A stretch of 64,000 nt of DNA from Anaerotruncus sp. G3(2012) (GTDB taxonomy: Bacteria; Bacillota; Clostridia; Oscillospirales; Ruminococcaceae), in NCBI RefSeq assembly GCF_000403395.2, contig NZ_KE159668.1, positions 1 through 64,000 of the forward strand, written 5' to 3'. The stretch's first letter is position 1, and every line of letters begins with the position of its first letter. Under the pieces are notes generated by a model, which worked only from the letters and a program-made list of their open reading frames with translations, was not told the DNA's origin and did not search any database. This document shows positions 47,046 to 56,223 of the stretch, in pieces. The translations under genes were made by a program, and so were the position numbers.

Positions 47046-49664
47046 ATGGACCGATATGGATATGTCATCTCCCGGGAGGGGCTTTCGTCCGGGGGGAAAC
47101 CCAGGCGGTATGCGAAACAGGACCTGGAGCTGATGACCACCCATCAGCTCCGGGAGATCTGCCGCACCGAACGGATCATCTCGGGTGTGACCGACCCGCT
47201 CGACAAGGACGACCTGATCCGGGTGATCCTGCGGTATCGCGGCGCGGACGAACATCTGTTGATTACCCGGCACAGTGCGGAAGGGATGGAAGCGCTCCAG
47301 CGGATGGTCTCACGGGTGCATCTGCATCTTCAGACGGATGTGCGACTGACCTGCAACGCCAGTATTGCCGTCTATCAGGGCTGCGCCGTCGGTTATTACG
47401 ACCGGCTCACCATCCCGTATGACGCCCGTCTGGCGGGCACCAATGTGCTGGTGGTGAGCGGCGGGCAGATCTGCGGGATTCTGAACCTTGTCGCCAAGGG
47501 TACGGACACCGATCTGCTCTATCTGACCAAGTCCACAGAACTGCCCTGCCGGGAATCCCCGGTCAGGGATTACAGCCTTTACTGCATGGACCGCGCCCAC
47601 TCGGCGATCCTCTACCGGATTTACAACGGTGACTACGGTTATCTGCCGGAACACCTGAATGTATACCGGATTCCCCTGCTCGATTTTTCTGTGCGGGAGC
47701 CGGTGGAACTGAACATCCCGCTCGCGATCGACTTCGGCACCAGCAGCACGACAGCGGGCGTCTATCTGGATGACCTGTATTTTGAGCGGATCGGGATGCA
47801 GCCCGGCCAGCTCGGGCTTTTGGCCAACCAGCCCAACTATGCGGTGTTTTACGATGTCACACAGGATTTTCGGGAGACGCCGCTGCTGCCCAGTGTGGTG
47901 GGGGTGCGCTCGGTCGGGAACGGTCAGCCCCGGTTCCTTTTCGGATATGAGGCGGTCCGGTTCGCCGGTTCCAGCTATATTGACGAGGGGTTCTGCGTCT
48001 TTTACGATATCAAACGATGGGTCCGCGATCCTGAAAAAAGCGAGGAGATCGCCGACCGGGAGGGCCGCAGGGCATCCATCCCCCGCAAACAGATCCTCCG
48101 CGCCTATTTTGAATACCTGATCCGGGAGGTTTGCAGCCGGTTCAAATGCCGGGTCTCCCGCATCCATCTTTCCAGCCCGGCCAAACAGAAGCATCTGTTC
48201 CAGCAGCTGTTCTCCGACCTTTTGCCCAACTATGCGGTGGAGCAGGACGGGATGCTCGACGAGGGGATGTCGGTGCTTTACAACACCATCTCCGGGATGA
48301 TCGTACAGGGGAAAACACGCGAGGGCGCCGAGTACCGCGCTTTGGTGCTCGACTGCGGCGGGGGGACCACCGACCTCTGCTCCTGCCGGTTCCGGGTGAG
48401 CAACCGCCGGGTATCCTACCGGATCGACCTTCAGGCCGCCTACGAAAACGGGGACACCGATTTCGGCGGGAACAATCTGACCTACCGGATCATGCAGCTC
48501 TTGAAGGTCCGGCTGGCGGAACAGCTCGGGGAGCTTCCCGCCGGACGGTCGGAGGCGCTTCTCGAGGCGTTCGACCTCGACGTGTTCCGGTATGTGGACG
48601 CCAACGGCGCGGAACCGCTCTATCAGGAGCTGGATGCGGCGTACCATGCGGCGGAGCAGGTGGTCCCGACCCGCTTCCGGGAGTACGAGACCCTCAGTCG
48701 GGCGGACTACTACAAGGTGAAAAACAACTTTTACCTGCTCTTCGATGCCGCCGAACGGATCAAAAAGGCGTTCTACAGCCGCCCGATTCTACAGGTAGCG
48801 CTCTCCTCCAGACCGGCGGAGGATACATCCGGCACCTGTCTCCCGGTGGACAGATGGAAACTGACCGTCCGCACCGCGAGCGGGCTTCAGACGGTCCGGG
48901 AGTTCCCGGAGATCGGGTTCAGCATCCATGAGATCAACCGGCTGCTCAAGGGGGATATTTACGGGATTGTCCGCCGGTTTCTTGAGCCGATGTACGAGAG
49001 CGGCGAACTCGAGGACTATGCAATCATCCGGCTGACCGGGCAGTCCTGCCGGATCGAGCTGTTCCGGGACGCGCTCAAGGAGTTTGTCCCCGGTCGGATG
49101 ATCCGTTCGAGGCGCAGCGCGGGCGGCCCGGCCGACGACCTCGAACTCAAGACAGCTTGTGTCAACGGCGCGCTGAACTATCTCAAAGACCGCAAATACG
49201 GCTTTGCGGATGTGTCGGTGCGGAGCGAGCCGCCCGCCCTGCCCTACCGCATCACCGCCTATACCCACACCGGCAGCGAGGTGACGCTGATCCATGGGCT
49301 GCAGCGGTCGGAGGACGCAGGGCATATCTCCCGCAACATGGACGACCTGACCCTCCAGCTCTATCTCAAGGATATGGATGGGCGGGTGCGGCACAGCTTC
49401 TCCTGCCACTGTGGCCTGGAGGAGTTCCGGGAGGTGTCCGACGAGGAGATCCGCGCGCGCTATGAGGGGAAGATTCCCCAGCGGGATACAGACGATATCG
49501 TGGACCGGGAGGTCCGGTTCTTTGTCTGGGCCAGGCCGCTCCGCTGGGGTTATCTGGTGGTTCCGGTCTACCGGAACGCCGAACGGCTGATGCTCGGCAG
49601 GGAACAGTTTTTCCCGTTCGAGCAGGACGGCTGGGTGTTGGATTTCTTTGATGGGGCCAAGTAA
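47046..49664 (+). CDS. Large Hsp70/actin-fold ATPase with N-terminal extension
   Basis: The 872-residue protein has an N-terminal SAP/Rho-N-like helix pair (about 24-66, LELMTTHQLREICR ... DKDDLIRVILRYRG), a beta-rich region (about 90-220), then an Hsp70-type ATPase. The phosphate-1 loop is LAIDFGTSSTTAGVY (about 227-241), phosphate-2 is VLDCGGGTTDLCSC (about 434-447), and the adenosine loop appears as IRLTGQSCRIELF. The last 170 residues are not a standard Hsp70 client domain. With the J-domain protein at 39328 it may assemble, disassemble or power the machine, a job done by ClpV in type VI systems. That is inference. Confidence 0.8.
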   Translation: MDRYGYVISREGLSSGGKPRRYAKQDLELMTTHQLREICRTERIISGVTDPLDKDDLIRVILRYRGADEHLLITRHSAEGMEALQRMVSRVHLHLQTDVRLTCNASIAVYQGCAVGYYDRLTIPYDARLAGTNVLVVSGGQICGILNLVAKGTDTDLLYLTKSTELPCRESPVRDYSLYCMDRAHSAILYRIYNGDYGYLPEHLNVYRIPLLDFSVREPVELNIPLAIDFGTSSTTAGVYLDDLYFERIGMQPGQLGLLANQPNYAVFYDVTQDFRETPLLPSVVGVRSVGNGQPRFLFGYEAVRFAGSSYIDEGFCVFYDIKRWVRDPEKSEEIADREGRRASIPRKQILRAYFEYLIREVCSRFKCRVSRIHLSSPAKQKHLFQQLFSDLLPNYAVEQDGMLDEGMSVLYNTISGMIVQGKTREGAEYRALVLDCGGGTTDLCSCRFRVSNRRVSYRIDLQAAYENGDTDFGGNNLTYRIMQLLKVRLAEQLGELPAGRSEALLEAFDLDVFRYVDANGAEPLYQELDAAYHAAEQVVPTRFREYETLSRADYYKVKNNFYLLFDAAERIKKAFYSRPILQVALSSRPAEDTSGTCLPVDRWKLTVRTASGLQTVREFPEIGFSIHEINRLLKGDIYGIVRRFLEPMYESGELEDYAIIRLTGQSCRIELFRDALKEFVPGRMIRSRRSAGGPADDLELKTACVNGALNYLKDRKYGFADVSVRSEPPALPYRITAYTHTGSEVTLIHGLQRSEDAGHISRNMDDLTLQLYLKDMDGRVRHSFSCHCGLEEFREVSDEEIRARYEGKIPQRDTDDIVDREVRFFVWARPLRWGYLVVPVYRNAERLMLGREQFFPFEQDGWVLDFFDGAK

Positions 49665-49684
49665 CCGCAGGGAGGGAAAACGGC

Positions 49685-50464
49685 TTGATACAGAACATCT
49701 ATCCGCTGTTTGAGCGGTACCGGATTCTAAAAAAGGAGTATCTCTGGTCGCTGCGGGACTGCTCATTCGGATTTATGCAGGTGGAATATGCCGAATATGC
49801 CGACGGATTCCTGACTGGCTGCGGTATCTCAGTGCGCCCCGACTGCATCGAGATTGCGCCCGGTCTGGTGAAGCATCGGGGTTTCCTCTACCTGTTCCCG
49901 GAGATCCAGCAGGTGCCCTACAGCCCTTCGGGACAGTTTGTGAGCCTCAAGTTCCGGCTGAAAAAAAAGCAGGTGTTTCAGGATTACATCGACTATACCG
50001 CCGAGCCGTTTCTGGACAGCAATCTGGAACGCGGGGAGGATGAGCTGGAACTCTGCCGGTTCAAGCTCCAGCCGGGGTTCCGCCTGCGGGATGACTACAA
50101 GGATTTTCAGGACATCGAAACCGAGTTTGACACGGTGAACCTCCTGCACGCCACCTGGGGCGGGCTGGGCGGCCCGACGCTGGCCCCCGCGATCACCCGT
50201 TTTTTCGCGCGGTCGGTCCTGGGGGAACGCGCTGCCGACCCATATGACCTGCAATTCTGCTCCCTCTGTCTCGACCGCCCGACCGCTGTACCGCGGCTGC
50301 TGATCGAGCAGTATGTGCGGGTCAAGCTGGAGCTGGATGGGGAACCGCTCGACAACCAGGCCCTTTTCCGCCATCTGGAACTGATCCTGCGCAATCTGCG
50401 CAGCGGCGGCAGTTTGCGCCCGCCGGGAAAGCACCGGCGCAGCCGGGAAATTTTTGTGGATTGA
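49685..50464 (+). CDS. Candidate baseplate protein 3, unknown family
   Basis: The 259-residue protein starts at TTG behind GGGAGGG. Its first 75 residues (LFERYRILKKEYLWSLRDCS, then FLTGCGISVRPDCIEIAPGL) resemble the N-terminal collar of phage or injection-system baseplate proteins. The rest is alpha/beta with a basic tail. It follows the Hsp70-like gene by 20 bases and precedes the DcrB-like gene. No catalytic motif is seen. Confidence 0.55.
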   Translation: MIQNIYPLFERYRILKKEYLWSLRDCSFGFMQVEYAEYADGFLTGCGISVRPDCIEIAPGLVKHRGFLYLFPEIQQVPYSPSGQFVSLKFRLKKKQVFQDYIDYTAEPFLDSNLERGEDELELCRFKLQPGFRLRDDYKDFQDIETEFDTVNLLHATWGGLGGPTLAPAITRFFARSVLGERAADPYDLQFCSLCLDRPTAVPRLLIEQYVRVKLELDGEPLDNQALFRHLELILRNLRSGGSLRPPGKHRRSREIFVD

Positions 50465-50473
50465 GGTGACAGC

Positions 50474-51055
50474 GTGGAATATATGGACGAAAAGATCATC
50501 GAGCTGCGGCATCTCCGGGAAAAGGAGCTGCACGCCTCGATCGAGACCGGGTTCCTGATCGACCATAAGCTGATCGAATTCGAACCGGTCGAGCTGTTTG
50601 ACGGGAAGGTGGAGATTATGCAGCCGGCGGAGTTCGTACCCATGCCGCCGCATCTGGTCCGGGCGAAGTACCAGTCGGAAAACCGGCCGCAGCTGATCCG
50701 TACCAGCCTGGACACCGAGGTGAACTTTACCTTTAGCCTGTTTCCCGCTCCGCTTTCCGGGGAGGAAGCCGCGCCGACGGCCCGGCAGGCCGCGGACGCG
50801 CTCAAAAAGGTCAATCCGGCGTTCCAGTTCTATGACCGGGAAACGGAACCGCTCGGCAACAGCCAGATCGCCTGGTTCGACTACAAAACCTATGGGCTGG
50901 ACGATCAGCTTTACAACATAATGGCAGTCACCCCGATCGGCGGGAAGCTGTTCCACATCGGGTTCAACTGCCGGTTCCGCCTGATGAACGAATGGAAGCC
51001 TGCGGTGCGTCAGGTGCTGCTGTCGATCCGGGACCTGACCGGTACGGCGGTCTGA
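50474..51055 (+). CDS. Small protein resembling DcrB/EagR-type chaperones
   Basis: The 193-residue protein starts at GTG behind GAGGTG. Its C-terminal half (YNIMAVTPIGGKLFHIGFNC, ending WKPAVRQVLLSIRD) has the strand-helix ending seen in DUF1795 proteins, which in type VI systems load effectors onto VgrG. It is placed directly before the first VgrG gene, as expected for such a chaperone. The similarity is weak by eye, and a structural role is equally possible. Confidence 0.5.
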   Translation: MEYMDEKIIELRHLREKELHASIETGFLIDHKLIEFEPVELFDGKVEIMQPAEFVPMPPHLVRAKYQSENRPQLIRTSLDTEVNFTFSLFPAPLSGEEAAPTARQAADALKKVNPAFQFYDRETEPLGNSQIAWFDYKTYGLDDQLYNIMAVTPIGGKLFHIGFNCRFRLMNEWKPAVRQVLLSIRDLTGTAV

Positions 51056-51307
51056 AAACCGGTTTTATCGTTTCTCTATTTTCAGGCAAGATCTGAAAAT
51101 TCACACGATTTTGCAAAAAATTTTGATTTGCAAAGGCAGCGCTTCACAAAGCGCGGAATGCCCGTCCTGGGAAGGGGATCTGTTGGGTAAGCTGCCGCCC
51201 AAAGGGAGGCAGGCGGTTTTTATGAGGGAAAACCCTCTCTCCCAAAGACGCCGGGCAGTCAAAAAACAGCGGGGCCGCGAGATGCCCCGCGGCAGGAGGA
51301 TGCCGTC
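51056..51307. other. Intergenic region before the first VgrG gene
   Basis: About 250 bases with GC-rich inverted segments (GCAGCGCTTCACAAAGCGC near 51135 and GGGGCCGCGAGATGCCCC near 51270) but no convincing gene or consensus promoter. The last 15 bases hold the AGGAGG ribosome site for VgrG. The hairpins may set spike expression apart from the upstream genes. Confidence 0.45.
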
Positions 51308-52711
51308 ATGCGTGATATGAATATCAGAGTCAAACCGTTTGAGCTTCTGGATGTGCTCACGTTCGAAGGGCTCAAACAGGAAAACGAACATGCTGTCGTC
51401 CGCTTTTCGGGACATATCCCGCCAGAGCTGGAGGACTCCTATGTGGAGATGGCGCTCAACGAACTCTGGGCGCAGGCGGTCGCCATCGACGACAGCGGGG
51501 AAGAAAAAATCCTGTTGAATGGGATCGTATCCAGCCTGAGCGTCACCGCCCAGAACGACGTCCGGCTGTTGACTGCGGAGCTGCGCAGCGGAAGCTACCT
51601 GATGGACACCATGCCGCACATCCGCAGCTATCAGGACCCGGGCATCCAGTATAAGGAGGTCCTTTCCTCGTTCACCACCCCTTATCCGGACGGGAATTTC
51701 ATTATGACCAAGGGCAAGGGGGAAGCCATTCCGCCGCTGGTGCTGCAATATCAGGAGACCGACTGGGAATTCGTCCGGCGCCTGGCCTCCCATTTCCATA
51801 CGGTCGTGATCCCCGACTGCAAAACCCAGGGGGTGCGCTATTTCTTCGGCCTGCCAGACCTGCCCGAGGCCGCGCAGATCGACACCCCCTTCTATTCGAT
51901 GCAGAAGCGGGTGGACGAATATATCCGCAAAAAGAACCAACAGGTGCCAGGCATCCGGGAGAGCGATGCCGTTTATTTCATCGTCAAGACCCGGGAAATC
52001 TATGACCTCGGGAGCCGGGTCAGCCTGAACGGCCGCCGTTTGTATGTCAGCGCGGTGGAAACCCGTCTGGAAGGCAGCGAGCTGTACCACACCTACTACC
52101 TGAAAAGCGAAAACGGCGCACAGCTCCCCAAAGCCTACAACTTCAGGTCGGTTGGGGCGTCCCTCTCCGCCAGCGTTGTGGCGGTGGAAAAAGACCGGGT
52201 GCAGATCGCGATCGACCGGGACGAGAACCAGGAGAATGCGGGCGCAAACTGGTATCCGTACAGTACCGTCTATTCGACGCCGGATGGAACGGGCTGGTAC
52301 TGTATGCCCGAACCGGGGGATGCGGTGCGGTTCTATCTCCCCGGCTGCGACGAATCGGAAGCTTATGTCATCAGCTCTACCCATCTACAGTCCTCCGCGT
52401 CGGACGAGCGGGTGAATCCGGACTGCAAATCCATCATGAATACACATGGGAAGGAAATCCTGTTTACACCGGATTCCCTGACCCTCACCAACAATGCGGG
52501 CATGTCGATCGAGCTGCTCGATAATGAGGGAATCCGTATCCTGAGCAACAAGGCAATCCACATCAAGTCGGATGAGCTGATCGACATTTCCAGCGTAAAC
52601 TCCACCCTCAAGGTGATTGCCCCCAAATCAATCCAGCTGTTGCAGGGGGAGACGCAGACATTCCTGGAGGACAAGGTCGTCTTTAAAGGCGCCCAGATCC
52701 GCATGGACTAG
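51308..52711 (+). CDS. VgrG-like spike protein (no effector extension)
   Basis: The 467-residue protein has the VgrG/gp27-gp5 order. A gp27-like beta-barrel region holds the LVLQYQETDWEFVRRLASHF motif (about 155-174). An OB-fold region has VQIAIDRDENQ and WYCMPEPGDAVRFYLPG. The C-terminal repetitive beta-helix strands (LTNNAGMSIELLDNEGIRIL, AIHIKSDELIDISS) end the protein. It forms the needle that pierces the target. It ends right after the helix, so effectors must be carried by other tip proteins. Confidence 0.9.
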   Translation: MRDMNIRVKPFELLDVLTFEGLKQENEHAVVRFSGHIPPELEDSYVEMALNELWAQAVAIDDSGEEKILLNGIVSSLSVTAQNDVRLLTAELRSGSYLMDTMPHIRSYQDPGIQYKEVLSSFTTPYPDGNFIMTKGKGEAIPPLVLQYQETDWEFVRRLASHFHTVVIPDCKTQGVRYFFGLPDLPEAAQIDTPFYSMQKRVDEYIRKKNQQVPGIRESDAVYFIVKTREIYDLGSRVSLNGRRLYVSAVETRLEGSELYHTYYLKSENGAQLPKAYNFRSVGASLSASVVAVEKDRVQIAIDRDENQENAGANWYPYSTVYSTPDGTGWYCMPEPGDAVRFYLPGCDESEAYVISSTHLQSSASDERVNPDCKSIMNTHGKEILFTPDSLTLTNNAGMSIELLDNEGIRILSNKAIHIKSDELIDISSVNSTLKVIAPKSIQLLQGETQTFLEDKVVFKGAQIRMD

Positions 52712-52720
52712 GAGGAAAAA

Positions 52721-53320
52721 ATGGACAGGCAGGAATTGCTGCGGCAGGCCGCGCAGACCTATCTGACCCCTTGCTATCAAAATGCGGCCAGCCTCGCATT
52801 GGCAGCGTTTACAGAACAGCAGGAGGAGATTTTGGGCGGGCTGTCCCGCAGGGTGTCCGGGCTGGTTGAGACGGTGAGACAGCAGCAGGAGCGCGGGGAA
52901 AAAAAGGCGCTCCGGTATCTGGTGGTTTCCTCCCTGTTCAGCAGCACAGTGACACGCAGCTATGAATATGAGTTTGCACTCTATGACAGCGAGCTGTATC
53001 TGGACCCGACCGAGTCCTGCTTCTACTGGGCGCCGGAATTCCTGTTCCGGCAGGTCGAACAGGATATGGCCTGCTTTGCGGAGCAGGCCGGCAGGGAGCT
53101 GGTGCGGATCCGGGCTTTCGAGCTGGAGGAGGTCCGGCGGATGTACGTCAACGGGTTCCATCCGGCGGCTGGCCTGTTTTTGCAGCAGGTGCTGCCGGGC
53201 ATACTGGAGCAGAATGGGCTGTTTTCGCTCTCGCTGGAACAGGAGTTCAGCGTTCATTTTGGTATCTATATGGAGCAGCTTGTGGAGATTGCCGCGGCCA
53301 GAGGGGGGAAGTTCGAGTGA
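52721..53320 (+). CDS. Unknown helical protein next to VgrG
   Basis: The 199-residue protein starts at ATG behind AGGAGG and is predicted helical, with a Gln/Glu-rich segment (RQQQERGEKKALRYLVVSSL). It has no signal peptide and no known domain. Between the VgrG gene and a presumed accessory gene, it may be an adaptor or a baseplate component. The next gene starts inside its stop codon (GTGA), so the two products are probably made in fixed ratio. Confidence 0.6.
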   Translation: MDRQELLRQAAQTYLTPCYQNAASLALAAFTEQQEEILGGLSRRVSGLVETVRQQQERGEKKALRYLVVSSLFSSTVTRSYEYEFALYDSELYLDPTESCFYWAPEFLFRQVEQDMACFAEQAGRELVRIRAFELEEVRRMYVNGFHPAAGLFLQQVLPGILEQNGLFSLSLEQEFSVHFGIYMEQLVEIAAARGGKFE

Positions 53321-53883
53321 AGTATTTCCTGCTGCATACCGATCCGCAGTATACTACCGCCCCGGACCTGCTGGACTGGCGGGATAAGATCGACCCGCGC
53401 TATATCCGGAAAGGGAGGTCCTACCGGCTGCCCCAGCGGGAACTCCTGCTGATCCGGGAAAATCCGGATACGGTGTTTACAGATGTCCTCTCGTTCCCCT
53501 TCTTCCTGGTGACCCAGCTGGGGAAGGATGTGATCTGCCTGTATGAACCCAAGACCATCTTCAAGGAGCTGGTGCTGCTCGACCGGGCCAACCAGGCAGC
53601 CGAGGTCTACCACCTGCCGATTCTGGATGCGGTGGACTGTCTGTCTGACCAGAGCGAGTGGAACGCAGACCGCAGTGTGCTCCGGCGCGGGGTGCTCCGG
53701 GCGGAAAAACTCGGGAAGCAGGCCCTCTTTTTTCTCGATGGCTCGAAAAACACTTATGTCGCCGCCCGGCTGGACTTGGTGGAAAGCCTGCTGAAACGGG
53801 GTGCGCGCGGCATCGGGCTTACCCCGCTGGAGATCGTTACAGAATCTTTGGAATGCCGACAGGAGGAACAGCATGGACAGTAA
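53317..53883 (+). CDS. Unknown protein, possible adaptor or immunity factor
   Basis: The 188-residue protein starts at GTG overlapping the preceding stop. The N-terminal part (YFLLHTDPQYTTAPDLLDW) and C-terminal LFFLDGSKNTYVAARLDLVE faintly resemble immunity proteins of the DUF1629/Imm11 kind, but the match is by eye only. It overlaps the PAAR-chitinase gene by eleven bases. That position would suit either an adaptor that loads the toxin or its immunity protein. Confidence 0.5.
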   Translation: MKYFLLHTDPQYTTAPDLLDWRDKIDPRYIRKGRSYRLPQRELLLIRENPDTVFTDVLSFPFFLVTQLGKDVICLYEPKTIFKELVLLDRANQAAEVYHLPILDAVDCLSDQSEWNADRSVLRRGVLRAEKLGKQALFFLDGSKNTYVAARLDLVESLLKRGARGIGLTPLEIVTESLECRQEEQHGQ

Positions 53884-55534
53884 AAAAGAAATCGAAGCCA
53901 TCTTGTCAGAAAATACCCTTCAGAGACCCGAGCAGGTGCGGCCCATGCTGGAGGAGCACGTATTTGGGCCCGATGAATCCAAAGAGAACCAACCTGAACA
54001 GGGTAAGCCCAAAGAGGATAAATCGAAAAAAGAGGAATCCAAAGAGAACGCAAAACAGAAGATGGAGGAATACCTGAGCAAAAATACCGGCAGATCATTG
54101 GAATATCTGGTGCGCGGGGCAACCCTTGAATGCCGGATGGGCTCAGTCCCCCGCAAGTTGAACCTCCTACAGGATCACGGGGTCTACATCACCGGCAAAC
54201 CGGTAGTCCACCGGCTCAACTGCGATCCAGGGGAAGGGATGAACATCCCGCCGTTCGGCGTGTGCAAGGTCACTCAAAAACCTTGTATGCCGATCATTGT
54301 CGGGTTCAGATGGTGGGATACCTATTCCCAGACCCGGATTGTGGACAACGGAAGCAAGAACCCGATAGATCGGGCAATTGCGAACATGAAAAGTCCGGAC
54401 GCCCCTGCTCCAACGGGAGAGGATTCCCTGACCACCCTTTCATTCCTGATCTGCTCAATGGGCGGGCTGATCGAGCCGAAGGACTCAGGGCAGGGGCAGA
54501 CTGACGCCCCAGGAGAAGCAGATACCTGTAAAAAGATGCAAGAAAAGGCTGGACGAGGCAGTATGTATGGCTCGATAGAGGATGAGGAAGCATTTTTGAA
54601 GCAGGTCCTGCTGGACATGGGCTGGAAAGAGAAATACCTGACAGATAAAAATATCCGGGATCTGCGCGAAGCGATTCACAGGTTCAACATCACGACCGAG
54701 GACCGTCTAGCCCATTTTCTGGCTCAGATCAGCGTGGAAAGCGGCTACGGCAAGTGGAAAAAGGAACTGGGCGGCGAGGCGTATTTCACCAGGCTCTATT
54801 GGGACAAACAGAAAAAAGCCAAAGAGCTTGGAAACGAAAGCAAAGAGGATGCTATTCGTTACAGCGGCGGAGGGTATATTCAGGTTACCGGAAAAAACAA
54901 TTACCAGAAGTTTTCCGATTATATGGAAAGTCAGGGCGAGGGAGACCCGAGCATCATGGAAAAGGGCAAGGACTGCGTGGGTGAGGACTACCCCTGGACT
55001 GCAGCGGGTCATTGGTGGGAATCCAATGGGATGAACGAATCGGTGGATGACGGGGCATCGGTTCTGGATGTCAGCCGGAAGGTCAATATCGGGCCAAATG
55101 CCAAATCGGGCACCCCAAACCACAAAACCGAACGGGAAGAAGCACATAAAAAAGCGTCTGAAGCTTTGAAGAAGCATCGCTCTGATGAGGGCAGCCCATA
55201 CACTCTGGAGCTTGGGCGGAAAGGGACGGATGCCGCAGAAAATCCAAAGCCCAATCCCCCAAAGGTGGATCAGGCAACGGCTCTGGAACTCGGGCGGGCG
55301 GATATCTGTCCAGACCCCTCGTTGGATAGCGGTTTAGGCCCTTCACATCCCGGATCGGGAATCCCCAACGCTGAAAAGGCGCGGGGGGATGCGCAGAAGC
55401 AGGCAGAAAGCACATTGAAACAGGGTGCCCAGAAGCAGCCGGCCATTCCACGTGCGGATACGGCCGGCAAAGCGGGGCAGAAACCACCGGTAACAGGGGC
55501 AGGAGGCGGAGATGGAAAACAATCCGGGAAATGA
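53873..55534 (+). CDS. DUF4280 (PAAR-like) tip protein fused to GH19 lysozyme/chitinase
   Basis: The 553-residue protein starts at ATG 53873 behind AGGAGG. A charged Lys/Glu-rich leader (about 10-65) precedes a DUF4280 PAAR-like domain (about 75-160) with LVRGATLECRMGS, CDPGEGMNIPPFGVC and CMPIIVGF. A GH19 domain (about 230-450) follows: FLAQISVESGYGKW (catalytic Glu), YSGGGYIQVTGKNNY, WWESNGMNESVDDG and VNIG. A Pro/Gly-rich tail ends it. It probably caps the spike and cleaves peptidoglycan or chitin in the target. Confidence 0.88.
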   Translation: MDSKKEIEAILSENTLQRPEQVRPMLEEHVFGPDESKENQPEQGKPKEDKSKKEESKENAKQKMEEYLSKNTGRSLEYLVRGATLECRMGSVPRKLNLLQDHGVYITGKPVVHRLNCDPGEGMNIPPFGVCKVTQKPCMPIIVGFRWWDTYSQTRIVDNGSKNPIDRAIANMKSPDAPAPTGEDSLTTLSFLICSMGGLIEPKDSGQGQTDAPGEADTCKKMQEKAGRGSMYGSIEDEEAFLKQVLLDMGWKEKYLTDKNIRDLREAIHRFNITTEDRLAHFLAQISVESGYGKWKKELGGEAYFTRLYWDKQKKAKELGNESKEDAIRYSGGGYIQVTGKNNYQKFSDYMESQGEGDPSIMEKGKDCVGEDYPWTAAGHWWESNGMNESVDDGASVLDVSRKVNIGPNAKSGTPNHKTEREEAHKKASEALKKHRSDEGSPYTLELGRKGTDAAENPKPNPPKVDQATALELGRADICPDPSLDSGLGPSHPGSGIPNAEKARGDAQKQAESTLKQGAQKQPAIPRADTAGKAGQKPPVTGAGGGDGKQSGK

Positions 55535-56207
55535 CCGGGCAGTGCGCCCGAAGTTCTATCTGCAAAACCGCAGCAACTGGTGCTGGGCAGCAGCCGCCAA
55601 AACTGTGGGGCTGCACTATAAAAACCAGCATCCCTGCTTTGGATTCACCATCGAGTGCCCTGCGCCAGACCCCGAACAGCGGGCAATGGGGTTTGTCTCT
55701 CCGCCGGAACTGACCGGCGGCGTCCTCACCCGGGACCCGGAGGGGCTTTGCCATCCCTGTGAACGGGAGGATGGGTTTTACATCGACGCATGGCAGCGGG
55801 CAATCGTGATGAATGCCGGGAGCCGCCGCGGGGAAGAGGGCGACTGGCCCGGCGGCGATGAGGAAAAGATGGATGCGCTGCGTTTTGTCGTGACCGGGGA
55901 TCTCAACACCTGTGAAATCCGGGTTGCCAGCCTGGGGCAGTACGACAGCCCCATCCCCCTGCTGGAGGCGCATCCGGAACCGCTCGGCATCCAGATTCAA
56001 AACCAGAACTGGATGATTGGGAACCATCTCCAGGAGTCCGGGCAGACCCATTCGGTTGTTCTGATGCCGGATGAGAAGGGACGGGTGCGGCTGTTCGACC
56101 CATGGGACGGTTTTTCCGAAGTCTATACGCCGGCGCAGCTCTTCCGGTCGGGCTTTCTCAGCAGTCTGGGACGCGGCGTCATTAAATGGATACAGTATAT
56201 CGAGTAG
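55512..56207 (+). CDS. Papain-like cysteine peptidase, candidate effector
   Basis: The 231-residue protein has FYLQNRSNWCWAAAAKTVG (Cys24 in the W-C-W-A context of papain-like bacterial peptidases), QTHSVVLM with the candidate His, and LFDPWDG with an acidic/Asn site. The gene overlaps the PAAR-GH19 gene by 23 bases and is followed by VgrG2. It has no signal peptide, so delivery through the machine is likelier than Sec export. The substrate is unknown, and a processing role instead of toxicity is possible. Confidence 0.75.
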   Translation: MENNPGNDRAVRPKFYLQNRSNWCWAAAAKTVGLHYKNQHPCFGFTIECPAPDPEQRAMGFVSPPELTGGVLTRDPEGLCHPCEREDGFYIDAWQRAIVMNAGSRRGEEGDWPGGDEEKMDALRFVVTGDLNTCEIRVASLGQYDSPIPLLEAHPEPLGIQIQNQNWMIGNHLQESGQTHSVVLMPDEKGRVRLFDPWDGFSEVYTPAQLFRSGFLSSLGRGVIKWIQYIE

Positions 56208-56223
56208 GACAAGGAGTGGGAGC

